Assembly: GCA_012184525.1 (NCBI GenBank)
Contig: WOFQ01000002.1
Location: forward strand, 1,116,001-1,180,000
Direction: 5' to 3'
DNA: 64,000 nucleotides
Origin: Xenoacremonium recifei
Taxonomy: Eukaryota; Ascomycota; Sordariomycetes; Hypocreales; Nectriaceae
Below, piece after piece: positions 10,441 through 22,250 of this stretch. The notes beneath the pieces are model-generated. The model was given only the letters and a program-made list of their open reading frames with translations, did not search any database and was not told the DNA's origin. The stretch's first letter is position 1; each line of letters begins with the position of its first letter. The translations under genes and the position numbers were made by a program.

Positions 10441-13400
10441 TCATATCCTCGATGGACCAGCATCGTCCCCTCGACTCATCCTCAAACTTTCTTCCAGCGC
10501 CCTCCTCAGCGCTTCATCCTCGTCTTCATCATCAGCAACTCCCTTCTCCTTCGCCATCTGTTGCCGATACGCCTCCTCCGCAAGACTCTGCTTCTTCACA
10601 TACTCCATCACAATTTCCTCTTCGGTTCGCTGGCTCTGCTCGTTCTCCATGAATTCCTTCGACTCCGCAATGGCACGCTGAAGCGCCTCGTCGTCTCCGG
10701 TATCGCGGGGCGGCAGAGGCGGTGGATTGCGCGACTCTTCCAACGCTCTCTGCAAGTCTGCGTCACCTCCCTCTATGTTGCGCGATTCTTCCAATGCTCG
10801 TTGGAAATCTGCGTCGTCCTCGTCCGCTACCGGTGTCGGGATATCAGCTTCGTCGCGAGTAGGGGGTCCTACTGTTTGCGTTGCGTCCAGCTCGACAAAG
10901 CCAGCTTCCTGGGGAAGAGGCACGTCCGAGCCCATACTCTGCTGGATAGCCTGCTCAATGAGCGCCTGATACTCCTCATCGGTGATCTGGTACTCCTCAT
11001 CTTCAAAGATGGTCGGGTCCTTCTCCGGTAACTCCGGGATATGCTCGGTGAATTCCGGCCTGTTTCTGATTGCACGCACACTTTCCCGAATAGCCGCCTC
11101 GATCATGGCATCTTCTTCAGCGTTTCCGCGAGAGGTCTCCCTGACTGAGGCCTGGATCGCCCTCTCAAACTCGGAATCCACTGATAGAGATGTGGATGGT
11201 CGTGTGCTCGAGGTGTCGCTACTCTCTGGGGGAATAGTGGTGTCCACATACCCCCTCTTCCAAGTAGCTCGTTCCGAGTGCAACCTCCTCCTCTCTTCAA
11301 ATGACTGGGTTCTCGCATGCAGCCAGCTCGTCTTCGGTCGAAGTTCGCCAGTCTCGCTTCCATCTGCTGGAAGTTTGCCGTTGGACTTTTCCTTTCTCTT
11401 CATCATATAGAAGTTCTTGAGGTCAAACTTCATATTGTTCCAACGTTTGACAATGTCTTCTCTCTCCTCAGGCAAAGAGTTCATCAAGTCCTTGTTTCCT
11501 TGAGTAGCTCTCGAAGAGATGATGTAGTTTTGAACACTCCTCGTAAACATCTTGTTGATCTCGGCGTGCACACCTTGCATCGTATATGCGGGTATGCCCC
11601 AGATACCTTATTTTGTCAGCTCAGATCCATCAATGGCACCATTCATTTGCAAACTTACCAGCTGCAGGCTTTGTGATCAGCCCGCCGATTCCCTTCCCGA
11701 AACCCTTGACAAACCCTTGAGCGCCTTCCTTCTCCGCGCCCTTCCATGGCTGTGTCACAAGGCCGGCGAAGCCATCAAAGAACCCATATCCAAGCTCCTT
11801 CCCGGCCACCTTGATGCCAGTACTGAAATCTGTAACCTTCTCAACTGGTCTGACAGTCTCGTCGTTGTAGAGTCTCGGGATGTTTCTGAATCCCTTGGCA
11901 AGTCCTAAGCAGAAGTTCATAGGGGACTTGACTCCTGTGGAGATAATCCGGCCTACACCCTTGCCAGTTTCAACTGAAGCATTAAGGTTGAAACCTCCGG
12001 TAGAAGACTCTTCACGATCCGGAAAGAGCGGCCTCATTGGGCTTTTCCCATTTCTGGAACTTGTTGGCGGCTGCGAAGCCCCTGGTTCACCTGAGAACGT
12101 CGACGAATTGATTGTTGACGTGTCAGTTGGGAGATTTCGAGATTGTTCACTCTGACTTTGTGCAGATATTGTCGAAGTCTGAGTCTCATGGCTCCCCTGG
12201 GGAACAAGCGATGTCGTAGATGTGTCAGACACCAATTCAGGAACTGGAGGCATGGATGAAGCCGTGTCATCAGTTTGAGTCGTTGGTGCTGAACCTTGTG
12301 ATCTCGACTGGGAATGAGTCTCCTTCAGTTTCACACCCTTTTTGAATAGGTCCCGTGGCATATCTGCAATTGCCATGCCGATGCCACCGATATCCATGAT
12401 AATTGCGCAGGCGCATGCTGAAATCGGATCAGGGGGCTGATCCTCGGTGTTGTACTCTATCGACCGATACCTTTACTTCATTAGTCTCGAGGTTCATGCA
12501 GGTTGGGTTTACCTTCGACTTACAACTTGAGATCGCTGTACTGGAGAAGATCTTGATCAACCAAAACCGCCGCTGCTAGGGCGCTGAGACGAATCTGCGT
12601 TCTGCGGACTCGCCACACTGCCGTCCGACTTGGCGTGATCGTGCAACGCATATTGTCAATGTCAAGATGATCATGAAAGCTCTTTCCACCCACGTCAGTG
12701 CCCTTCTCTTCTCGAATCTTCTGTCCCAACTCGGTCGCCCGTTCGAGTGTCTCCGGTTTGAGGCAGAACTTGATGGCCTCTGCAAGTTTCTCTGCTGTCA
12801 GATCCTTGTACGGGATAGGATCAGGGCCAGCCTTGGCTCTTGAAATCATCGAGCCCCAGAACGGTTGATCTCCAAAGAACGGAACGACCAGCGTGGGCTT
12901 TCCGGCCTTGATCCCGGCTGCAGTGGTGCCTGCACCGCCGTGATGGACCACCGCAGAGACGTGTTGGAAAAGCCAGTCATGAGGAACGTTGCCCAACATA
13001 AAGACTCCCTCTGGAAGGCCAACAGCTTCAGCACCGAGGCCGCCCCAGCCCTTTGAGACCAGCGCTCGCACACCTGCTAAGTGAATAGCGTCGAATATCA
13101 TGCGAGTCATTGCGTTCGGATCATCAACTACAATTGAACCAAATCCGATGTATACGGGAGGTGGCCCATCTTGCAGGAACGCGGCCAGGTCAGGATCCGG
13201 TGTGAATGAAGACGCAAGATCAAGGAAGTAGAACCCGCTGATGTCAATATTCCTTCCCCAATCGTTTGGCTTGGGAATCAAAGCTGGCGACCTATCATCC
13301 GAAAAGTCAGCACCAAGCCATTTCAACAAGGCTACTCATACACTTACCAGCAGTATGTCCAGGGGATTTTAAGTCTAGCAAGCAAACCTGGTGCCCATAT

Positions 13401-14561
13401 CAGAGATAGAGGCGGGAGATCCAAAGCTTTCTCACGAAATCTATTGATCACATCACCCAGGCCTTGCCAAGTCATCATCTCTACCAACGTGTAGGTGAGG
13501 TAACTTGTCATCACATCATCTGCGTTTGAGGACTGAACGTTTGCCAACGGGTGCGGAAACATTCTAGTCGGTGACCAGGGCATTCTAGATATTATGTGTT
13601 AACAAGAACTGACACTGATATCAGATCGCAAGAAACTCACGTAAACATCATATGCAGCGGAATTCCCATCTTCTCGGCAATGTGAATATGGGCAAAGCTC
13701 GGCGGGTTCGCAATGATGGCATCGGCGATAAAGGGTTCGCTATTCGAGTCTCCAAGAGGCTGCATGGTATGATCGGGAGGTGCGTTTCTCGAGTGTGGTC
13801 GAGGGGGTGGGCCCAGCCCATTGCCAGCCTCTATACACGACCTCCAGCACCCAAGCAGGATTTCCTGGATGCCTCTCCTTCGCTTGCTGACTTCACCGCT
13901 TGTGATGGCTTCGAAGCCGGGCATGAGGCCTGGGTTCTTCACCATGAACGCCATCAGCTCAGCGGGGTCACCGCCGATATTGAAGAATTCGAGGCCATTC
14001 TCCTCGACAAAGGTCTGGAAGGTGGCATGTGTCGCGATTCGCACTCGATGGCCGTAGGTATCTCTAAGGACCTTTCCCAGAGCCACGAAAGGCTGGACAT
14101 CTCCTCGGGATCCCACAATCTGTATCACGACGTTCAACGGCGGGGGAGGGGTCTGGCCAGGTAGGCCACCCAGGCTCGGTGGGATGTATGCTGGAGGAAG
14201 TGCAGGCAATTCGGGCTCGGGGGCAATCTGCCTTTGTAGCGTGGGTGCGAGGAGGTCGGCAAGTCGTCGGTTCTTGGTGTTGATATTGATGTTCACTCGG
14301 CCATCGCCTAGACATCAACCACGATCAGCATTATTCCTCGCAAGCGCTAGCAGCAGCTCTACCTGTGACTTCAGCGCCGGCCTCGAAGCCAGGCTGCGAA
14401 AACTGGACATGATCGCGGCCCTCGCCATAGGGCGGAGGATCGCCGGTGGGGGGCTCGATGTCAGGCAGCTCGAAGCCATCCGTCACCAACGCATCAGAAA
14501 GGTCGTCGCGGGGCGAGGCCTGAGCAGCCTCGATCTGCTGCTTTTCGTCGAGGGCGGTCAT
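10441..14561 (-). CDS. UDP-glucose:sterol glucosyltransferase-like protein with C-terminal ubiquitin-interacting motifs
   Basis: Six exons on the minus strand: 14363-14561, 13641-14307, 13348-13584, 12524-13291, 11659-12470 and 10441-11606, giving 1282 aa. The glycosyltransferase-28 N-terminal block NVVIQIVGSRGDVQPF is at about residues 125-140. The UDP-sugar binding segment includes GNVPHDWLFQH and HHGGAGTTAAGIKAGKP at about 468-500. A conserved middle region (about 640-900) begins MDIGGIGMAIADMPRDLF. The last 250 residues carry seven or eight UIM-like motifs of the form acidic-x-ALxxSxxx, for example DADFQRALEESR, DADLQRALEESR and EALRRALEESLR. The catalytic part resembles Atg26-type enzymes that glucosylate ergosterol, but no PH or GRAM domain is seen before it. 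Sterol as acceptor is inferred from the family. Confidence 0.9.
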
Positions 14562-15828
14562 CGCAGGGAAACCTCGCGCGAGTTTGATTATCTCAAGCTC
14601 CGGCTGACGCTAGAGGGGCAAGGGAAGCTTTTAAGAGCTGGGGATCGTCGACGCAGGTGGATGCATGTGAAGCGGCGCCGATAGTGGCGATCAACCTTGC
14701 GCGTGAGGTGAAGACATTCAGATGATCATGATGAAGCTGGGAAGAAGCGCAGAAATCAAGAACTGCGATGTTTTCTCTATCAATGACGTGCCACAGCCCT
14801 CGTCCAATCTCCAGGCACGAGCGAGATAATTCAGGGCAGGAGACGCCCAGCGGACACGGATGCGGTGACATCGAAACAGCCTAGCAGCAGACCCCGCATT
14901 AAGCCTAAAGGAGCATCACCCTCGACAGCCAGAGTGGCGGAGGCTGGCGGCTGGCGCCCGCTAGCTCAGCCCAGCGCTTGCTTCAGTGGAGGGCTGATGG
15001 CCTATAGAGTCAAGCAGCTCGCTTTCGCTCCCCTGTTCTCGTTTGACTCGCTTGGGCCGACCCCGTATGCGAGTCTGGATTCGTACTGGAGCCGTATATA
15101 TATCAGCGTCCGTATCCGACTATGCATGGACATGGCATAATAGAGCATGAAGCACTGCCTCTTCCTTTACAACAAGGCGCTTTCCGCTCAGGAGTTATAA
15201 CAGTCCATGTGAATGTCTGCTCCAAACATCAATGATATTGACCAACCATCGCGTTGCGGGTTATTCAGAGTATTTCGAAGTTGGTACATACTTCAAACAC
15301 AAGCCCGCATGGAATCAGAGACCATTGCGAAGATTATCAGAGCTTTTGGCCTGCGAAAAGGCTCTCGCTGCGAATCACTGACAACCAGGCATTCAAATAC
15401 GATACCATGCAATTCTCTGGGCGCTGCATGTCGTCTCCATCCGTAGGATCACCGTAGGACCTCACCATCATTTCCAACCGTGTCCGACTCACAGCGTTGT
15501 CACCATCCTGTCATCTTGCATTGATGAGCCATCAGGCATCAACAATACCCTCCTCCAGACACAGCCACGCATACGAGCACGAGGAATCAACAGAGAAAGA
15601 ATAAGTCCAGATTTTGCCGGTGGAACCCCGTTTTCGTGGTCGATATAATACAAAGCCGCCTGCCTCATCCGAACAACCGCGCCCTTGGTGCATCAAACAA
15701 AAACATCCGGTGTGGCCAATTAACCCCGATATCGATAGATAGCTCCCCCGTCATCGAATGTCCCCGTGTGAACATGCGCCATCGCGAAACATCTCCCCGT
15801 GTCGTCCCTGTCACTCTCGTCCGCGAAT
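14562..15828. other. Intergenic region
   Basis: This contains the promoter of the glucosyltransferase gene and the 3' flank of the Sec61 beta gene. Only short, unrelated open frames are present. Confidence 0.5.
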
Positions 15829-16439
15829 TTAGCTGGAGAATTTCCGGGTGATCTTGGCAATGACTATATGTGCTGTTAGAGCAACCACCTGAGTAATCGT
15901 CTGAGGCGTTGAACTCACTGTGCAGAGCAACGACGCTGAAGATAAAGACCAAAGACAGAACCAGCACAACCACAGGGTCGACCTTCAGACCGGGGGACTC
16001 GTCGGTGTAAAGTCCTACAGCGCGTTAGCACAGCTCCAAGCCATCACACGACCGTTTCTCATCTAGGCCGCTACATCAAAGGCAACATACGCAGCATGGT
16101 GCTGCTGGAGCCGCCAGCCCCAGCCGAGCGAGTGCTGCTAGGCCGAGCATTGGCAATCTTCTCCTTCTGGTCGGCAGCAGCACGTCGTCGCATCGCAGTC
16201 TTGGGACCACCAGGGGGTGTAGGCGACGAGGGACGGCCGACGCTGGCACCGCTGGCAGCAGCCGCGCCGGCGACGGGAGACGAGGGACGAGGAGAAGACT
16301 AGAACCCTCAGGTTAGCAAACAACATTCTCTACTGTAGCTTCCTCGATTCCCAAGCCGAGTCTTGGAGTCGTCATGCGACAGCAGCTTCGATTCCTCCTG
16401 GGGCTCGAGGGATGTGTGGTGGTAAGGTGCGCGTACCAT
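15829..16439 (-). CDS. SBH1: Sec61 beta subunit of the ER protein translocon
   Basis: Four exons on the minus strand: 16437-16439 (the ATG alone), 16091-16298, 15919-16014 and 15829-15863, giving 113 aa. The protein has the family layout: a Ser/Pro/Ala/Gly-rich cytosolic N-terminus, the conserved PPGGPKTAMRRRAA motif, the STMLRLYTDESPGLKVDP block, and a single C-terminal membrane anchor (VVVLVLSLVFIFSVVALH) followed by IIAKITRKFSS. The family is the small tail-anchored subunit of the Sec61 channel for secretory protein import. The first intron is 138 nt and follows the start codon directly, so the first coding exon is exactly 3 nt. This is unusual but restores the expected MSSPRPSS N-terminus. 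The other introns are 76 and 55 nt. Confidence 0.93.
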
Positions 16440-17679
16440 TGTGAGAAACCGGTAGAAGCTGGACAAGGAGCGAAGATAGAAATCACTGCAGGATTTCTAT
16501 GACGGGTCGGGCGAGGAAAGAGGGCGAATGCGATGGACTTGGTGATGGCGAGCTGGCTGTTGGAAATTATGGCCCCCGTAATGGGAGGTGCTTGAGGCCA
16601 CTTCACCAGAAAGGAGGCCCCGGCACAACATTCTTCCGGGAACAGCACCTAGCTTCAGGAGCTTCGGCCACGCGAATGACAGCGTCATGCAGGGGAGCTT
16701 CTGTCTCGAGTCCAGATGAAAGATAGAGTTCTTATTCAAGCTTATTATTTATAACATTTTCACATGCTCTTCACGGGCAAACGATTGGCGGTTTCAGGTC
16801 ATTTTACAATTTGAGAGACTATGTATAGCAATGGCTGTAGCGCGGGCCCCAAAGCACCTATCCGGTGCGCCAACACGAACGCTCGCTCTCTCATGCTTGC
16901 ATTCCGCTCGCTCCCTCTCTTTTGCTTGCTTGCGAGTCCGCTTGCAGACTCGTCTGCTATAGGTGACGACTGTAGGTGTGTATGTATGTGTAATTCAAGA
17001 ACGAGAAGGGGAAAAAATGAAAGCCAAATCAAGACGCGCAGACCGGGAGAAACAAATGGAAAACGCAGTAATCCGACGTCGCTGACGAGCCATTCCCAGG
17101 GGACGCAATCCCACCCAACAACAATTCCAAACGCAAGTGCCACACCATCCTCTGGCTCTTCCTCCTCTCGCTCTCTTTCTCTTCCTGTCGCTTGGAGCTG
17201 GGGATGCCTCCCATGACAAACTCGCCCGTCTTCTCGTCTTGCCGGAGCGCACAAATTTCAAAACCCGACCCCGTATCCCAGGGAGGAGGATCCCCTCCAA
17301 CAGCCGTCCCGTGCTTTTTGTGTGTCCATCTTTTCCGTTCCGAATCCGTGGGATGTGATGGTAATGCCCGTTCCAAAAGGTCTCCGTTGCTGAGTCGGGG
17401 ATCCCTTCTTCAAACTCTCGTGCTAACCACGAGCTGAGCCGATTCGGAGGTCCGTATCTCCTCTTCCCCCAGACCCATTATGTATGATTAGACAATGGTA
17501 CATCTACACCAGGAAACGAAGCTCTCAACCAAACGCCTTCCGCTATGATGGCAATTCTGCAGATCGAGGAGTGTGTGTGTATGTGTGTTTGTGTGTGCAC
17601 GCGCGCGTGTTCTGAATCGTAAAAGGGGTGTTGACAAAAGAACAAAGTGAAGTGAACCGGAGTAAGAAAAAGTGGTATC
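16440..17679. other. Intergenic region with GT/GC microsatellite
   Basis: This is the promoter of Sec61 beta and the 3' flank of the PSR1-like gene. It is pyrimidine-rich around 17150-17195. No gene is supported. Confidence 0.5.
17571..17610. repeat. Alternating GT/GC microsatellite
   Basis: A run of GT dinucleotides, interrupted by AT and TT, passes into CGCGCG. It lies just downstream of the PSR1-like stop codon. Alternating purine-pyrimidine DNA of this kind can adopt Z-form, but no function is implied. Confidence 0.7.
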
Positions 17680-19287
17680 TTAAAGAGTGACATCGAGGAC
17701 CAGGCTGACGTCGGCCACGGTGGGACCAGCCAAGTCCTCAAGAACTGGAATCAGGTCTAGCAGCTCGTTATCGTGCGCGTCTGAGAACCAACTGCTGATA
17801 GGTACGGCGTGTTGAGGGTGGAAGATGTATGAGGTGGGAGAGTTGTCGATGATGATGGTGTCCTTGAGGTCTCGTCCGACCTGCGAGAGATCCTTGACGT
17901 AGTTTCCTTGGTGGTTGTAACAGCTTTCGCGGAATAGGCGGTGATGAACGACTTTGTGAATATCGAGCTGGTCCAGTAATGGGTCGCCGTACTGCGATGC
18001 GATGGTTAGCCAAGGTCGTGACTCCTCCAGAGACTCAAGCACTCACCTTAGAGACGGACGCCGTAAAGACAACAACTTCGTAGAGCTCGCCAACCCTCTT
18101 CATAAACTCATCCACTCCGGGTCGCTTTATCACGTAGACGTTGTGATAATTACCCTCGATCTCGACTGGGATGGTGAAATCGGCTTGATGTAGTATCTGG
18201 TGATGGTAATTAGCGCAATCGCCTTCAAACATACGAGTCTCATCACGACGACTGGGGGACGGACACCAACCTTGAACGAACTATGAACAAGCGTTTCATC
18301 CAAGTCCAGTACCAAACATTTCCGGCCCTTGTGCTCAGGCGCGATAGGGGGAAGCAACCACTTCTGCTCCGGAGCTGAGGGGCCTGCCTCGATCAAAGGC
18401 ACGACGGGGAGAGGCCCCGGGCCTCCAGGCGGCGGAGGAGGCAACGGTAAGCTCTTGTTGGTCGGATCCTCGACTGCGTGGGCAGAGGGCGTTTCTTCGG
18501 TCTCGTCCACCGGGGCATCGCGCATCTCAACGTCACCGCCATCCGCCGCCTTGGTAGGCTCCGGAGGCACGTCGTCGGACGACTGTGCCTTGGGCGGCTC
18601 CACGGTGACAGCTGGGGGTATCGACTGCTTGGATTCTCTGTTCTCGCGCTCCGCCACGGTGATCTCGTCGTGTGTGACTCCAGAGGAGGCGCGCTTGTCC
18701 TTGGCCTCCTCAGTCAACGGTTGGCCTTCCCGCTCGGATGTCGTCTTAGGCTGCTCCTGTGGCGTATTGGTGCGCGATCTCGCAGTTGCCGGCCGTTGGG
18801 GAAGCTTCTCGAGCTTGTGCACGTTCTCCGTGGTCTCGTTGCCACTATCGGGCGAGACACAGCATCCAAAGAGCGCGAATAGTCCACCGCTCTTCTTCTT
18901 CTTCTGGGCGGGGCTGACGGGCGATGTTGGTTGCGAGTTGACGGGTGTGTTGCTGGGTTCTGTGTCTCCGCCGGACCGGTTGCTCGAAACGCTGCCGTTT
19001 CTTTGCCTCCCCAGGAAGCTACCTTTGGAGTCTTTCGATCGACCGCCGATGCTATTCCGCGAATCGCTGACAGTCGCCCCACTCAACCCTGTCGACGTTG
19101 GTGACGATTGGTTCTTTTGTGACGAAGATCGTGAGGGAACCTGGAGGAGTCCGCGGCCCTTCTTCGAGGTAGTTCCATTTTCCGGGGAAAGGAGATCCTT
19201 CTCTTTAAGAACCCCCGAGTCCGCCGGGGCTGTGGTGTCGTGGTGGATGTCGTCGGTTGCGCTGGAGGATTGTGGCTGGGCGGACAT
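17680..19287 (-). CDS. PSR1: PSR1-type HAD phosphatase (NIF/FCP1 homology domain)
   Basis: Three exons on the minus strand: 18271-19287, 18047-18196 and 17680-17991, giving 492 aa. The first 310 residues are low-complexity (Ser, Pro, Glu). The C-terminal 170 form a CTD-phosphatase-like domain with the catalytic DLDETLVH motif (Asp328, Asp330). Later come VYVIKRPGVDEFM, ELYEVVVFTAS, RESCYNHQGNYVKDLS and TIIIDNSPTSY, all diagnostic of SCP/Psr phosphatases. Yeast Psr1/Psr2 are plasma-membrane phosphatases for sodium and stress signalling, anchored by an N-terminal palmitoylated Cys pair. Here a KKKK-GLFALFGCC motif sits internally at 130-143 and could serve the same role (inference). Introns are 74 and 55 nt. 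Confidence 0.92.
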
Positions 19288-22250
19288 TTTTGCTGTTTTA
19301 CTGCAGCGAGACTCAATTTTAGCAAACGTCTTTTCAAATGAGAGCGATGGGCAAAGGGGAAACGGCGAAAAGCCCCCAATGCGGGAGGTTGAAGTGTGCG
19401 TTGGCGGCGGTCAGGGGGGTTGGCAGTGATGCGGTCGAGCACCTGTCGCGCGCGTCGCAGCACAGCTACGGCAGAAGCCAACCGCCGGAGATCCGAAAGG
19501 CTGCCGTGAAGCGCGGGGAGCTTTGGGCGCCGCAGTCTCTCGCCCGAAGGAAGATGGACAGTCGCCGTATGCCGCAATTCGACAAGGACCAGCTGGTGTC
19601 GCGCAGGGAGAAATGTTAACTCACGTCGGGGACCAAAACCCGGTCTCTATCGCTGCCCAAATAACCAGCCCCCTAACGCTTTAGAATCCGGGGCCTCCAG
19701 AGGCCTGTCTCCGCGTCCAAGAGTGAACAGCGGTCAGAGAGCGGCGAGTCGGCGACGGAAGTCCGAGGAGGCGATCGCGATGCAGGATTGATGGGCAGAC
19801 GAAGAGATCCGAGATGGCTGGGGGACTGCAAGCATTGAGGGAGGGGAGTCGGCCGGGGGGGTTTGTAGCTGGTCGATGAGGAGCGGACGCTGGAGCGAAC
19901 GAGTGACTCGCCGTGAGAGTGAGACTGCCGCAAACGGGACGAGGTTGTCGCAGACGGGGGGGAGGCTTTCGGTGAGGAGGAGAGACAATATGGAGAAACA
20001 GAACTGTATGATCAGTAACAGAGAGGCAAAGAAACAAGAGACCAGAGACAGGGCGGATCGGAGGCTGAGAGACGCTGGGCTGGCGGCGCAAGCGAGATGA
20101 TTGCCTTTAAACGTGGATTCAGGCGCTGAACGGGGATGGCCCGGAGCGGTTGCAGGGGATCTGAAGGCTGGACACTGGGCGGCGGATGGATTGCTGGATT
20201 GCTGGAGGAGCGCTGGGAGGAGAGTGGACGGGGGGGGGGTGTTGGAGTGGGTAGGAGAGAAGTGTGAGTGGAGTTGGTCTCGAGATTAGCCCGGCCGGAA
20301 AGGTCGAGAAGCGATAGGGGGCTATCGTGAGAGTCGAATCCACACTGTAGTCAGCGGCTGTATCGCGTGCGCACAGTGTTTGAGTCAAGAAACCGAGATA
20401 GCCTGCTATGCCTGGCCGGGTCCCTCATCTCCGCTAATTATGGTGCCCGCCAGGCTCATCTTAACACACCGTCACCCATGTCGGGCTTGTGGGAGAAGAG
20501 CAAGAAGCTCAAGCGACGATGGAGAACTGGACATGGGGGATTCACCTGTGCCCTGTGCTCTGCAGCAGCGTGTCGCGCTACTAGGAATTCAACTTACCTT
20601 AGCCCGCGGCCGCTGAGCTGGCTGCTGTCGATTTGCTGACGATTCGAGCTGCATCCATCCCATCCCGCCTTTGCCATCGACATGTATGTATGTATGCTAC
20701 GTATACTAGACATGGCTGAGCTGGCCCGTTGGATCTACAGACCACGAGGCCCGGACGCAAGACAAGAGAGACGTGCCGTGGGGGGGCCATCAAGAGCCGG
20801 CGGCTGCTCTGGGGAATGGTGGCCGTCCTTGGCCACACTCACGTCCATTCACACGGACACTCTTCTCGTCACGCTTCGGCCTCCCGTCCCGGCTCGTGCT
20901 CCCACCCTCACACAATCTCAAAGCTTGTGGCGAGGCATACGTAAGGCCGGCTTGTATTGGCTGGGCGGGCATTAAGATCTGGCCGTTGAGTTTGCCAGAC
21001 GCCGGTGCAAAACAAAGCTTCGTCCCTTGAACCTTACTTTTCGCATCCGAGAACAGACCTGTCACTTGCATGCTCGGCATGATTGTGAAGCTTCCGCCCA
21101 GGCCTAGCCGATCGTCTTCGAAATAGCACATATGTCTGCTGGTGGCAACCACTTAACCTTGGATCCGCCCCAGCCTGCACCAGCGAGATGCCGCTCCGGG
21201 GCCGCCATGATTGGCCCTGTTGGCGCCCGGATTCCGTGATGTCTCCATGCGGCGGGGGCCAGTCAGACGGGCCAGTCGAGGGACCTACATACCCGCTGCG
21301 TCCGGTCGTGAAGAGCTGCGAGGTGAGAGGCTGCTAGTCTGGCCTAGCAGAGCGAGGGGATCTCTCGGTCCCTGATTGACCTGACGGATCACAACCCTCC
21401 GTTGGTCCAGCTCTCTCACGGAGATTCAACGAACCCCTCCCGGCCCAGAGGTTTCACCCGGCATGGAGAAGCTTTTCCCAACTCTGCCAGGGCCGGCGAA
21501 CCCAATCTTTGCGGCACACCAACAGGCGGCTCAAGACGCTGTGTTGCTATTCTGAGAGACGGGCTGGACATCTTCCTGTTGGCTCGCCGTGCCGTTTGCA
21601 TTCCACGCCGAGCGGCTGGACGCAGCACGGCAATGAATGAGTGTAATATGCTGCATCCGTGCGGCGCGCAGTTTCAGACGTGCGGTTCGCAGAGCCTCTT
21701 GACTTAGGTTGGCGCTCGTGACGACTTGATGTGATCGATCCGTATGGTTATCAGGAATGTTTGCTCCAGCAGCTACACAAGAACGGTGGCTTGGTTGACG
21801 AGACCCAGATCCCACGAGGCCAGACCAGAACCAGACCCAGCCCCAGACGGGATGGAAGAAGATCCCCAAATCCCCAGAGCCTCTGGTACGTACCGAGTCA
21901 TGTGACGGCCTCCCTCTCGGCCTGTGGCGTCATTCCCGACCGTCCAGGCCCGCCCGCTTTCATCTGGAGGGAGCCTCGGAAGCTGGAAAGCTGGGGCTGT
22001 TCACATGCCATCTCGCAACTCAACACATCCCAAGCCGGCACTTGCAACCACCTCCAAATGTCAATTCTTCGCCGCCACTCTGATTCACCACCGCAATAGT
22101 GACTCCGGGCTCCCAGCAGCATCACAATTGCGTCCCGTGCATTCCCTCCCGCGCCCTGCAGATATCCGTCCAAGCAGTACATGCTGAAGCTCCCCGGACT
22201 GTCCCACTGCGAGTGTGGGGAAGCTCGTTCGCGCTCCCATCGCCATCACC
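19288..22250. other. 3-kb gene-free gap
   Basis: No gene is supported on either strand. Frames are short and without family resemblance. Visible features are a 10-nt G run near 20230, a TATG tetranucleotide repeat near 20681-20697, and several GC-rich tracts. It serves as the promoter region for both the PSR1-like gene and the ABC transporter, which diverge from it. A long non-coding RNA cannot be excluded. Confidence 0.5.

Noticed and set aside
18329..19429. 366-aa plus-strand frame
   Set aside because: Antisense to the low-complexity first exon of the PSR1-like gene. The minus strand carries the conserved phosphatase motif and splice sites.
20310..20360. Possible tRNA T-arm (GAGTCGAATCC)
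   Set aside because: The flanking sequence does not fold into acceptor, D and anticodon arms, so this is only a chance match.
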